Below, piece by piece: positions 19,860 through 27,163 of a stretch of 28,326 nucleotides of DNA. Each line of letters begins with the position of its first letter. Within the stretch, counting starts at the first letter, position 1. Below the pieces are notes generated by a model, which searched no databases, was not told the origin of the DNA, and saw only the letters and a program-made list of their open reading frames with translations. The translations under genes and the position numbers were made by a program. The stretch is from a virus: positions 1-28,326 of the IMG/VR virus record IMGVR_UViG_3300046048_000459; one strand, given 5' to 3'.

Positions 19860-20698
19860 GTTTCATTGGCTCCAATGATGTCCAATTGATCGGCCAATTC
19901 ATCAGCCACTCGACCCACGTCGGGTTCAATCTCCCACCAGCCGGAATAACAAGGCACGCTGGATCCGTAAGTTGCCCACGTCGTTGACCTGCCCGCGATG
20001 CAGTTTTCCAATCCGTCGCGCAAGGTGTCGGAATCATCCAGACCACCTTCGCAATTTGGACATCCATACTTTCCGAGCATGCCATGGTCAAAGACGTATC
20101 CGCAAAACATACACTCCTTGTATTGACAATTTGCATCTTCGGCAACGATCCAGATCCTCTCTCGAAGGTGGGGAGCTCCGACATCGGCAGCTCCCAGCAC
20201 TCCCCATCGAGCATCGAACCCCATCGCGGCCAGGTCTCCGAGAACCACTCCGAGTCCTCGAACAGTGAGCATTGGCGAGTTTTCCACGAACGCATAGCGT
20301 GGTCGTACTTCACCGATGATTCGCGCCATTTCCACCCAGAGTCCGGAGCGCTCGCCGGTGATTCCGGCGCCCTTTCCGGCGGCGCTGATGTCCTGACAGG
20401 GAAAGCCGCCAGAAACCACGTCAACACGGCCGCACCACGGTCGTCCGTCAAAGCTCCGAACGTCATCCCATATCGGGAAAGGCGGGAGAAGGCCGTCATT
20501 CTGTCGGGCGACAAGTACGCTCGCGGCATAGGGGTCGTACTCGACGGCGCAGACGGTGCGCCAGCCGAGGAGGTGTCCTCCGAGTATGCCTCCACCTGCC
20601 CCGGCGAACAGGGCAAGTTCGCGTAGCCCTCCATCATCGCTCGGCTGATAAGCCATGACATTCTCTAGCCCGGATCGGCTAGGCATTGGTATGGTCAT
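19856..20698 (-). CDS. DNA C5-cytosine methyltransferase, lacking its own final motif
   Basis: A 280-residue protein that would transfer a methyl group from SAM to cytosine C5. Motif I is ALFAGAGGG (29-37), motif II VEYDP, motif IV GGFPCQDIS with catalytic C101, motif VI VENSP and motif VIII GAPHLRERIWIVA (174-186). The target-recognition region contains an apparent zinc ribbon (CMFC…CPNC, about 196-215). The C-terminus (PDVGRVADELADQLDIIG) begins like the run-up to the final motif, but VDRLKAxGNGQVP is missing and lies downstream in another frame. It may be inactive or depend on the displaced piece. The start at 20698 is uncertain, with Met at 20686 and 20656 as alternatives. Confidence 0.85.
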   Translation of the reverse strand: MTIPMPSRSGLENVMAYQPSDDGGLRELALFAGAGGGILGGHLLGWRTVCAVEYDPYAASVLVARQNDGLLPPFPIWDDVRSFDGRPWCGRVDVVSGGFPCQDISAAGKGAGITGERSGLWVEMARIIGEVRPRYAFVENSPMLTVRGLGVVLGDLAAMGFDARWGVLGAADVGAPHLRERIWIVAEDANCQYKECMFCGYVFDHGMLGKYGCPNCEGGLDDSDTLRDGLENCIAGRSTTWATYGSSVPCYSGWWEIEPDVGRVADELADQLDIIGANET

Positions 20699-20732
20699 CC
20701 ACGATTCCAGGTGCGCCGGCCCGTTCAGCGGC
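20670..20732. repeat. 63-bp direct repeat, right copy
   Basis: This is the partner of 18930-18992. Here it joins the end of the 80-residue gene (AERAGAPGIVDDHTNA) to the start of the methyltransferase gene. The one changed base (A at 20697) turns the GGAGG ribosome-binding site of the left copy into GGATG, creating an earlier ATG. Confidence 0.95.
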
Positions 20733-20921
20733 TACGTCATCCTGAATAAAAGCTGGGCACCCGTCGGTCACGACAGAGTGCGTCTCGAACGGGAAGCATG
20801 ATGGGGCAGAGACTAGACGTGAGCCGCCGATGTCGCGTTGCGTCCAACGCAGGCAGTGCTCGCGTTCCGGGCAGTCGGCGTCGCGGCAGCGGCAGATGTC
20901 GTTTGGGAGGCGTTGGTTCAT
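20679..20921 (-). CDS. Small Cys-rich phage protein
   Basis: An 80-residue protein. The opening NDICRCRDADCPEREHCLRW has four Cys in a CxC…C…C array typical of a group of small phage proteins with this 'CxCxDxxCPEr..CLR' start, probably zinc-binding. The last 16 residues are shared with the protein at 18939 because both are encoded by the direct repeat. It is the first gene after a good leftward promoter. Function unknown. Confidence 0.7.
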   Translation of the reverse strand: MNQRLPNDICRCRDADCPEREHCLRWTQRDIGGSRLVSAPSCFPFETHSVVTDGCPAFIQDDVAAERAGAPGIVDDHTNA

Positions 20922-20954
20922 GTTGGGGCTCTGCTGTGTATTACCGTTCGCATA

Positions 20955-20983
20955 TCTATATCACACACTGGGGCGCATGGCAA
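20955..20983 (-). promoter_or_regulatory. Leftward promoter between prim-pol gene and accessory block
   Basis: On the minus strand, TTGCCA (20978-20983), a 17-nt spacer and TATAGA (20955-20960) give a good sigma70 match, preceded by TG-rich spacer sequence. RNA would start near 20948, about 27 nt before the ATG at 20921. It would drive the methyltransferase cassette and the genes down to the terminator at 15723. Confidence 0.55.
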
Positions 20984-20989
20984 CGCCTG

Positions 20990-23617
20990 CTACTCCTCGC
21001 GCTCAAAATATCGGATCGGCACGAGCACGGCGCGGGAGACGGCCCCGGCGAACCAGACGGGATGCTCGGACGGCGTGGCGCCGTCGATGCGCTTTAAAAT
21101 CTGTGACCAGCCGACACCCCAGGCGGTATCCCGCAGCAGCCGGTGGACGGCGCGGTGTGTGTTGGAGATGGCGACCGAATGGCCTAGATACCGGATGCCG
21201 TGCCGTCCGAGCGCAGACTCAGCGGAAACCTTGTCGATGACGCCGGTATCCCACGATGGTTTGTGACAAATCTGGATCAGCTCGCCAACGGTTGCCGTGG
21301 TGTTGGTGCGCTCAACCGGAACCTGGACGTGCGCCTCCAGGATCGCGGCGAGGAGTTGCTCTTCGTCGCGGGCCTCGGCCAGGTCGACCTGATCGGAGAG
21401 GTCGAGCCCCCTGACCCATTTGTCAGCCGTTGGTCTGCTAATCTTGGCGGTGCTCGCCAAGAGTGCGGCCCCGGCCAGCATCGGCCCGAGCTGGTCGCCG
21501 ATGCGCGCGTTGCCCAGCAGCTCGCCAGCGGCATCCGCGAACACCAGGGCGTTGGCGCGCAGCGTCTCGGCGTTGAGGAGCACGCGGGCGCGGAACCGGG
21601 CGGCCCACTCCGGCGTGCGTAATCGGTTGGCGAGCGGGAGGGTCTCTTCGCGCTGGCGTTCCCGGTCGGCCTCGGCGTTGCGCCGCAGACTGAGCACGGT
21701 GACGCGGGATTTGTCCGCAGACCCCTTCATAGGCACGCGAATCGCGGACAAGAGAAAGGAGGTTTTGACGGTGTAGCTCTGCGCGTTTCCACCCTCGCCG
21801 CCCTTCAAGATCTTGCCGCCGATGTCGGCGCTGGCCTGCCGCATGAGCCCGAGCACCCGGTCCAGGTTCGCCATGGTGCGCGGGTCTTCGCCCTCGGCCT
21901 CGTCCCACGTCACCGGCAGCGCGTCATGCTGGACGGTCTGGCGGATGCCGGCTTCGGTAGTCTCGCCGGTCGCCGCAATCATCCAAGGGCCAAGCAGTTG
22001 CTGGAAAAGTTCTCCAGTCCACGACTTTCCGCACCCTGACGGCCCCGTGATGATCCCGTGTGGTCGCCAGCGCAGGCACCCGCAGATCAGAGCCGAGGTA
22101 ATCCAGCCGGCCGCCAGAATGGCGTGCAGCGGGCGCTCCCAGGAGAGGAGCTTGCACAGGTCGAGCAGTTTGATTGACTCACTGTCAGAGAGCGGGTCAG
22201 ACAGATCCGCCGGGAGTGCGCGCTTGGCCTCGTAGACGAAAACGGTATCGTGAAATTCGCCAACCTCGTAGAACTCGCCGTTGACGTAGAGTCGGTCCCC
22301 GAGGTGGATGACGATCCGGCCGTCGTCATACCATGCTCCTCGGCCCCTGAGCTGGTCATAGGAGAAGACCCCTGACCGGTAGGCCGCCGCGATCAGGGCG
22401 TTGGCGGCTTGTGCGAGGGCCTTCCCCTTGAATCCGGTTTCTGATGGGTACTCGCGCTCCCACCATTGCAGCGGAGCGAGTTGGAGCAGTGGCGCCACCC
22501 GGCCAAGGTCTGACGGCCTCAGCCGCACAACCTGTTTGGCGCGTTTCGGAAGGAAGAAAAAACTGCCTTGGTCGTGGCCCAGCACTTGGAAGTGGTCCTC
22601 GGCGGAATCCGGCGGGGCATGGGGTATGCTGATGTCGTCGCGGATCGGCGTGATGTTGTTGCGCCCAGCGCCGGACGTTCCCGCCGGTTTGTTGGCGGCG
22701 CTCTTCGCGGTCGCCTTTACCTCATGCTCGGGCAGTGGAGGAACGCAACGCTCGGCATTCTCTGCCAGCAGTGCCGCCTCGATGGCCGCTTCTCCGCACC
22801 CCTTCGCGCGCAGACTGCGCCCGAGCCGAAACAGGTGGTCGTTGCGCTCGCCAGTGGCAATCGGCTGAATGCCTGAGCCTCCCTCTGCGGCAGCGGCGGG
22901 CGTCGTCTCGTGCTCGTCATGGGCAACCAGCGCCAACAGCCACTCGGGGGCATCAGCGACCTTAACGCCCTCGTCAGGATCGCTTGAGCCTTCCCATTCA
23001 TAGCGTCGGCCATCGGCCATGATGGCGCCGGCAACGATGACGTAACCGCCGTCTCCGCGTATGTCTAGATCGGGGACAATCAGATGCCCAGACGTATCGG
23101 TAGAGAAAGGGACTTCTGGGAACCCACCCGCCCCCCAGGTCTCGGCGCCAGACCCCAGCCGAGATGCTCGGTTGTGGATGATTCGCCCGTCGCGCGGATG
23201 GCGAAAGTACAGGTGCGATCCGCCGGACGCGGTGATGGTTTCGACGGTTTCGGGAAGCGCCCCGAATGTGTCTTCCAGCATCCCCAGGGTATCGCGGCCA
23301 TGCTTGCCGGGCTTCTCATCCACGTCGAGCACCCACACGCCAGTCTGCGCTCCAGTCGGCATGCCGGGCACCGCGTCTGGGTAGCGTGCCCACCAGGCGC
23401 GGATCTTAGTCTCGTCGGTCGTGGCGTCCTTGAACCCCTTGCCGCCGTCTCGGGCCGCAATTACGGGTCGCTTGTCCTTCGGCGAACACGGGAACACGGG
23501 GCGCCCGGAACGCGTATGGTAGAGGGCGACGGAGAGGTTTGGTGGTTCTGGTCTCTGCTGTGAGCGGTTATCGTGAGATTTGGTGGGCGGCGTTCTTGGT
23601 GGTGTTGTCATTGGCAT
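20990..23617 (-). CDS. Primase-polymerase / helicase fusion (replicative)
   Basis: An 875-residue protein. The N-terminal prim-pol (AEP) domain has DVD at 98-100 for metal binding, SGGSHLYF at 131-138 and DIRGDGGYVIVAG at 185-197. A PriCT-like helical domain follows (GERNDHLFRLGRSLRAKG, about 256-305). The C-terminal helicase/ATPase has Walker A GPSGCGKS (525-532) and Walker B VTWDEAEGE (569-577), in the D5/DUF927-like group. It probably makes primers and unwinds the fork. The start at 23617 overlaps the upstream gene, and an ATG at 23611 (ATGA overlap) is equally possible. All key motifs are present. Confidence 0.9.
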   Translation of the reverse strand: MPMTTPPRTPPTKSHDNRSQQRPEPPNLSVALYHTRSGRPVFPCSPKDKRPVIAARDGGKGFKDATTDETKIRAWWARYPDAVPGMPTGAQTGVWVLDVDEKPGKHGRDTLGMLEDTFGALPETVETITASGGSHLYFRHPRDGRIIHNRASRLGSGAETWGAGGFPEVPFSTDTSGHLIVPDLDIRGDGGYVIVAGAIMADGRRYEWEGSSDPDEGVKVADAPEWLLALVAHDEHETTPAAAAEGGSGIQPIATGERNDHLFRLGRSLRAKGCGEAAIEAALLAENAERCVPPLPEHEVKATAKSAANKPAGTSGAGRNNITPIRDDISIPHAPPDSAEDHFQVLGHDQGSFFFLPKRAKQVVRLRPSDLGRVAPLLQLAPLQWWEREYPSETGFKGKALAQAANALIAAAYRSGVFSYDQLRGRGAWYDDGRIVIHLGDRLYVNGEFYEVGEFHDTVFVYEAKRALPADLSDPLSDSESIKLLDLCKLLSWERPLHAILAAGWITSALICGCLRWRPHGIITGPSGCGKSWTGELFQQLLGPWMIAATGETTEAGIRQTVQHDALPVTWDEAEGEDPRTMANLDRVLGLMRQASADIGGKILKGGEGGNAQSYTVKTSFLLSAIRVPMKGSADKSRVTVLSLRRNAEADRERQREETLPLANRLRTPEWAARFRARVLLNAETLRANALVFADAAGELLGNARIGDQLGPMLAGAALLASTAKISRPTADKWVRGLDLSDQVDLAEARDEEQLLAAILEAHVQVPVERTNTTATVGELIQICHKPSWDTGVIDKVSAESALGRHGIRYLGHSVAISNTHRAVHRLLRDTAWGVGWSQILKRIDGATPSEHPVWFAGAVSRAVLVPIRYFEREE

Positions 23618-23811
23618 CTCGATAGTGATTCGCAGAAGATCTGCGCTGCCGCGTTCAGCGCATCCTCGCGCGTTTCGCGCGTCTCCGCCCTTGTGGAGTA
23701 ATGGCCAAACCGAGCGACCGCCGTCCAGGTGCCGTCACCGTTATCCTGCACTTCTGCGCACAACAGGACGGCCACCGTGGTTCTTTCCGGCGGTTTTCTT
23801 GATGGCTTCAC
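23608..23811 (-). CDS. Hypothetical small basic protein
   Basis: A 67-residue protein, MKPSRKPPERTTVAVLLCAE…, basic at the start, then strand-rich (NGDGTWTAVARFGHYSTRAE) with a final helix (TREDALNAAAQIFCESL). It looks like a small alpha/beta domain. It overlaps the VRR-NUC gene (4 bases) and the prim-pol gene (10 bases) within the replication operon. Function unknown. Confidence 0.6.
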   Translation of the reverse strand: MKPSRKPPERTTVAVLLCAEVQDNGDGTWTAVARFGHYSTRAETRETREDALNAAAQIFCESLSRCQ

Positions 23812-24170
23812 TTCGGATTGCCTCGCAGCACCAGGCCCTCGCCGCCGGACGCCACGAGGATTTCGCGAAAATGCCGCTGTGCTTCGGACTCGCGGCCTCG
23901 TTGCGCCTTGACTTCAGCGCCGACGAACATGGCGATGCGTTGACCCACCATGTCCTGAGTAACCTCGACCGAGCGCCAGCCGATCAGGTCGGACGAACCC
24001 CGGCAGAGCCCGCAGTGCAGTGGGCGCGGGTTGTGGATAAGGATGTCGCCTCCAGGGAGTCGCTCGAACTTCCCGACCCAGCCGGTGCCGACGTTGTTGC
24101 GGAACAGCGTATATCCCTGTGCGCTCAGGCGCAGGAGCCAGCGCTGCATGATGGCGGTTTCGCGGTTCAC
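23808..24170 (-). CDS. VRR-NUC domain nuclease
   Basis: A 120-residue protein with the virus-type replication-repair nuclease layout: YTLFRNNVGTGW (20-31), GSSDLIGW (58-65) with the catalytic Asp, and IAMFVGAEVKAQRGRESEAQ (79-98) with the E-x-K pair and the trailing Gln, ending in a GG turn. VRR-NUC proteins are small PD-(D/E)XK nucleases acting on branched or structured DNA, often beside phage helicases, as here. The start is GTG, next to the stop of a tiny upstream gene. The length is typical for a stand-alone phage form. Confidence 0.9.
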   Translation of the reverse strand: MNRETAIMQRWLLRLSAQGYTLFRNNVGTGWVGKFERLPGGDILIHNPRPLHCGLCRGSSDLIGWRSVEVTQDMVGQRIAMFVGAEVKAQRGRESEAQRHFREILVASGGEGLVLRGNPK

Positions 24171-24245
24171 TCAGCACCCCACCATCGGCACCCACATGAA
24201 CCACCAATAGGGCGCGGTTGCGGTCAGAAGTGGATACCAGAGCAT
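24171..24245 (-). CDS. 24-residue hydrophobic micropeptide
   Basis: MLWYPLLTATAPYWWFMWVP plus MVGC. AGGAG lies 7 nt before the ATG at 24245, and the stop is immediately followed by the GTG of the VRR-NUC gene. The composition (four Trp, hydrophobic, no charges) suggests a membrane-inserted peptide or a translational leader for the nuclease. The size limits certainty. Confidence 0.45.
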   Translation of the reverse strand: MLWYPLLTATAPYWWFMWVPMVGC

Positions 24246-24259
24246 GGGTGGACTCCTAT

Positions 24260-24382
24260 TCATGTGCTGGTTAAATACGCTTCGCAGTGATCGAAGACCA
24301 TTAGAGGAGGGGCCATGTAGACCACGCGCTCGCGGTTATTCGGAGGCGCCAGCCTGCGAGCGCATGTCTTGCACTGGTCCAT
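24260..24382 (-). CDS. 40-residue Cys-containing protein
   Basis: MDQCKTCARRLAPPNNRERV, then VYMAPPLMVFDHCEAYLTST. C-x2-C plus a third Cys gives a partial zinc knuckle like those of other small proteins in this window. The frame is the same as that of the 22-residue gene upstream (24413-24481), interrupted only by one TGA, so the two may be one broken gene. AGGGAC near the ATG is a weak ribosome-binding site. Confidence 0.45.
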   Translation of the reverse strand: MDQCKTCARRLAPPNNRERVVYMAPPLMVFDHCEAYLTST

Positions 24383-24412
24383 CCAGTCCCTAGCCGTGCA
24401 GACGCCAGCACA

Positions 24413-24481
24413 TCACGCTACGTCATCTGGCAACCTAACAAGCTCCTCAGCCTGACCAGCGCATTCAATATTGTCGCTCAT
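24413..24481 (-). CDS. 22-residue ORF, possible N-terminus of a gene broken by TGA
   Basis: MSDNIECAGQAEELVRLPDD plus VA, then TGA. The ATG lies 2 bases after the previous stop with a GGAGTAGAG site. Beyond the TGA the same frame continues without another stop through the 40-residue Cys-containing protein. This suggests a nonsense mutation or readthrough of a protein of about 73 residues. Confidence 0.4.
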   Translation of the reverse strand: MSDNIECAGQAEELVRLPDDVA

Positions 24482-24483
24482 CT

Positions 24484-24693
24484 CTACTCCGTGTCGGGAG
24501 CGGCCGGGCTAAGTTGGTCTTTAGAACAGTTCAATAACTCCGCAATGCGGAAAGCCAATTCAGGAAAATCACCATCCACTTGTATTGCTGCGAACTTCTG
24601 CCCATCAGAGAATCGGCATTCAATATCAAACACAGGGAAGCCGTTGTCGTCTTCGCTATCTCTCACTCCGGAAAAAATCACTTGTGGTTCCAT
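24484..24693 (-). CDS. Hypothetical small acidic protein
   Basis: A 69-residue protein, MEPQVIFSGVRDSEDDNGFP…, with strand-like segments (VFDIECRFSDGQKFAAIQVDGD) and a helix (PELAFRIAELLNCSKDQ). It is probably a small beta-plus-helix domain. It overlaps the upstream gene by 38 bases. AT content is higher than in the replication genes. Function unknown. Confidence 0.6.
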   Translation of the reverse strand: MEPQVIFSGVRDSEDDNGFPVFDIECRFSDGQKFAAIQVDGDFPELAFRIAELLNCSKDQLSPAAPDTE

Positions 24694-24928
24694 GTCTCAC
24701 CTCGTCATCATCAATTGGCTCGTCTGCGCGTATTGGCGTCCATATCGCAAATAGACCGCAACCAGGGCAACATCGCGCTCTGTGCGTTTTTTGCATTTCG
24801 TCAGCCCATGCGTGCCATTGTAAATAGCCGTCAGGGCAGTCAGTATGCTCAGAATAGTTAGGGCACCGCTCCGGGTTGTCTACGAAATACAGAATCCGAG
24901 CTATGACGTGCCAGTTGTGAATATCCAT
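24656..24928 (-). CDS. Small zinc-finger-like phage protein
   Basis: A 90-residue protein. The core CPDGYLQWHAWADEMQKTHR followed by CCPGCGLFAIWTP pairs Cys and His in an arrangement I recognise from small phage proteins with a 'CPxGxxxWHxWAxxMxxTHxQxxCPxCGlfxIW' theme. Zinc binding is likely and the role unknown. The end (DDDEVRHGTTSDFFRSER) runs into the next gene. The N-terminus includes NPERCPNYSEHTD. Confidence 0.65.
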   Translation of the reverse strand: MDIHNWHVIARILYFVDNPERCPNYSEHTDCPDGYLQWHAWADEMQKTHRARCCPGCGLFAIWTPIRADEPIDDDEVRHGTTSDFFRSER

Positions 24929-24934
24929 GGCGCC

Positions 24935-25267
24935 CTACTCCTCCAGATTAGCCAGTTCTAGCAGCACGTCAGCGTGGCACGGACTGCCTTCTTTGCAGTA
25001 GCACGCAAGGTTCTTTCCGCGCAGTTCTGGCAGTCCGTCTAGTATTCGCTGTTTCCGGTCTGGCATGTTGGCGTGGCAACTGTCCACCGTAAGCCATATG
25101 CGGAATGCGGTAATAGCCTCTGCCTGCGTGCGGTCTTCAGTCACGACGAACGGATTGCCGAATTTTCCTGGCCTGCAAACGCTCACGGTATTTTCTGGCA
25201 TCCGCCAGCCGCGAGTCCTGCGCCGCTGGATGCGGCGAGGCCAACTATCTTTCTGCTCGGTTTTCAT
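24935..25267 (-). CDS. DUF4326 domain protein
   Basis: A 110-residue protein. The sequence RRTRGWRMPENTVSVCRPGK followed by FGNPF, then AITAFRIWL, and the C-terminal ELRGKNLACYCKEGSPCHAD with C-x-C…C-H match DUF4326, a domain of unknown biochemical function common in phages. The conserved Cys/His cluster may bind metal or serve catalysis. It overlaps the helicase gene by ATGA. Confidence 0.85.
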   Translation of the reverse strand: MKTEQKDSWPRRIQRRRTRGWRMPENTVSVCRPGKFGNPFVVTEDRTQAEAITAFRIWLTVDSCHANMPDRKQRILDGLPELRGKNLACYCKEGSPCHADVLLELANLEE

Positions 25268-26673
25268 GCTGCCTTACTGTTCCTCGCCTGCCAGACATAC
25301 CAGGCCCAGCCTGGCTTGTGGCCCAGCCTGCGCCCGACTTCTTGCAATTCCTCCAGGGTCTTGGCCCTCGCTACCATACGCCTGCGGTCGCGCTTGAGCA
25401 TCTCGGCGGTGATTTGCTCAAGCTCGCCGTCCACCTCCTCGACTTCACGCCCGGTGGTCTCGTAGACGTGCCCGCACTTGGGGCAGGTCGGCGCCGGGTC
25501 GTGGCAGTGGTAGCACTCCGGGCACTGCTTGACGCGGACAACCTCGCCAGTAGCTTTGCCCTTGCGTGCCTCCTTGCCGTCCAGGCTCCACTCCCGCTTC
25601 TCGGTCGGTAGCCCGTGGCGATGGACGTTACCGACATGATCCAGGATCACGGCGCGGGCCTTCCCTGGGTAGATTCTCAGCGCCCGCCCAACCTGCTGGA
25701 GGAACATGACAAGGCTCTGCGTCGGGCGTAGCAGGATGGCGCCAGCGACAATTGGGATGTCGGTGCCCTCGCTGACTATCTCGCAGGAGGTCAGTACGTT
25801 CAAGCGCCCGTCTCCGAGTGCCCGGATGCGATCTGCCCGCACGGTATCGTCAAGCGTTCCTTCGATAGACTCAGCAGCATAACCCGCCCCGCGAAACGTG
25901 GCCGCGACCATCCGAGCATGGTCCACGCTGACGCAGAACGCAATCGCAGGAGACCCGTTGAGCTGACGACGGTAGTGCCTGACTACATCGCCGTGGATGC
26001 GCGCGGCGGTGCTGGAGCGCTCGGCGAACAATTCTCCGACCGCGTGCTTGTCGTAGTCGCCGGCTACGGTACGCACGCCCGACAGGTCCAGCTCGGACGG
26101 GGCATAGTATTCGATGGGCGAGAGGTAGCCGCGCGCGATCAGGTCGGCGGTGCTGGGACCTTCCACCAGCGCCTCGAAGTAGCCCTTCGCGTGCGCCCCA
26201 AGGCCCTTGCCGTCCAGTCGCTCAGGCGTTGCCGTGACCCCGAGGATGTGCGCCTCGGGGTAGTGCGACAGGATCTTGCCCCACGTATTTCCGACACACG
26301 CATGGTGCGCCTCGTCGATCACGATCAGGCCAGGGTTGAGCCGGTGCATCCTACTCACGCGGCGGACTAGAGTCTGCGCTGAAGCTACATGCACCCGGCA
26401 CGAAGGATCGTAGATCCCGCGCGCGGCGATCAGCGAGTGCTCGACGCCTAGCTCGTCCAGCGCCCGCGATGTCTGCCGTAGCAGCTCGGCGCGGTGAACC
26501 AGGATGACCACCTCGCGCCCTCGGGCGGCAGCGGATTCGGTGATGTGACTGAACATCACGGTCTTGCCGGCCCCGGTTGGCGCCGTCAGCAGCACAGCGC
26601 GGGCGCCCTGACGATAGGCCGCGCGAGCGGCCTCGATGGCGTTGATTTGGTAGTCGCGGAGGGAGAGTTTCAT
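25264..26673 (-). CDS. Superfamily 2 DEAH-type helicase
   Basis: A 469-residue helicase. Motif I is APTGAGKT (31-38), motif II IDEAHH (119-124) and motif III TATP (147-150). The second RecA domain ends with motif VI QQVGRALR (326-333). A zinc ribbon follows: C384-x2-C387 and C397-x2-C400. It probably unwinds DNA or remodels forks and recombination intermediates. The nearby VRR-NUC nuclease and Rad50-like ATPase fit a replication-recombination role. It is complete, of normal length for stand-alone phage SF2 helicases, and shares an ATGA with the DUF4326 gene. Confidence 0.92.
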   Translation of the reverse strand: MKLSLRDYQINAIEAARAAYRQGARAVLLTAPTGAGKTVMFSHITESAAARGREVVILVHRAELLRQTSRALDELGVEHSLIAARGIYDPSCRVHVASAQTLVRRVSRMHRLNPGLIVIDEAHHACVGNTWGKILSHYPEAHILGVTATPERLDGKGLGAHAKGYFEALVEGPSTADLIARGYLSPIEYYAPSELDLSGVRTVAGDYDKHAVGELFAERSSTAARIHGDVVRHYRRQLNGSPAIAFCVSVDHARMVAATFRGAGYAAESIEGTLDDTVRADRIRALGDGRLNVLTSCEIVSEGTDIPIVAGAILLRPTQSLVMFLQQVGRALRIYPGKARAVILDHVGNVHRHGLPTEKREWSLDGKEARKGKATGEVVRVKQCPECYHCHDPAPTCPKCGHVYETTGREVEEVDGELEQITAEMLKRDRRRMVARAKTLEELQEVGRRLGHKPGWAWYVWQARNSKAA

Positions 26674-26682
26674 GGCAGCACG

Positions 26683-26919
26683 TCAAACAGGCAGCTCACC
26701 TTCTGGCAGCACGGGGGTCCCATCAAAACGAGAGAGTCCGCGATCTCTGAGCCACTGCGCGCTCTCGTGGCGTAATTTTGACGGCAGGTTGACAACCTCG
26801 TAGCGCGCCTTGTGCATCGTGATAAGACGCACGAGATCATCGCTGGCTTCAGGCATCAGGCGTCGCGCAAAATCCATGTCGAGATTGGCAAGCGCGGCGT
26901 CGCGTTCGGCGATGTTCAT
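26683..26919 (-). CDS. Small conserved-type phage protein
   Basis: A 78-residue protein: MNIAERDAALANLDMDFARR, then LVRLITMHKARYEVVNLPSK and a basic WLRDRGL segment. The MHKARYE…LRHESAQWLRxRG pattern recurs in phage proteins of unknown function next to helicases. I chose the ATG at 26919 because of the GGAGG site 7 nt upstream. A longer frame to 27012 runs into the upstream gene. Confidence 0.7.
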   Translation of the reverse strand: MNIAERDAALANLDMDFARRLMPEASDDLVRLITMHKARYEVVNLPSKLRHESAQWLRDRGLSRFDGTPVLPEGELPV

Positions 26920-26935
26920 TGCAATCCTCCAACGA

Positions 26936-27163
26936 TCAGTTTGATTCTGTTGCGTCACGCACTGAAATAAATGGCCTCCTGTAATCAAGGTCGCCTTTGT
27001 CCCATACGACAACCGCGCTCTTTCTGGTTTTCATCCCGCAAGGACCACGCGCGCCGCAATTAACGCATTCGACCTGATAGCCTTTTCCTTGCGTAGATTC
27101 AGGTGGACCGATTATCTGGGTGCTGTGGTATCCGCAAAACGGGCAAGCATTCTTTGTTTTCAT
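26936..27163 (-). CDS. Lar-like zinc-ribbon protein
   Basis: A 75-residue protein. ACPFCGYHS near the N-terminus and VECVNCGARGP at about 32-42 form a two-knuckle zinc ribbon, followed by a K/R segment and VVVWDKG. This order (CPFCG…CxxCxAxGP…A…W) is that of Lar-family restriction-alleviation proteins, which in Rac prophage modulate type I restriction. Whether this one does so is not shown. It overlaps the upstream gene by ATGA at its start. Confidence 0.7.
   Translation of the reverse strand: MKTKNACPFCGYHSTQIIGPPESTQGKGYQVECVNCGARGPCGMKTRKSAVVVWDKGDLDYRRPFISVRDATESN

Noticed and set aside
19539-19860. Group I intron carrying the HNH gene
   Set aside because: The interval is barely longer than the HNH frame, leaving no room for an intron core, and the exon ends are not in a joinable frame by simple excision that I can show.
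19447-20661. 404-codon frame overlapping the methyltransferase and HNH genes, as an independent gene
   Set aside because: Only its last 37 residues match a known motif (methyltransferase motif X). The rest is the +1 shadow of the methyltransferase and HNH coding sequence, so I list only the remnant and treat the long frame as a hypothesis.
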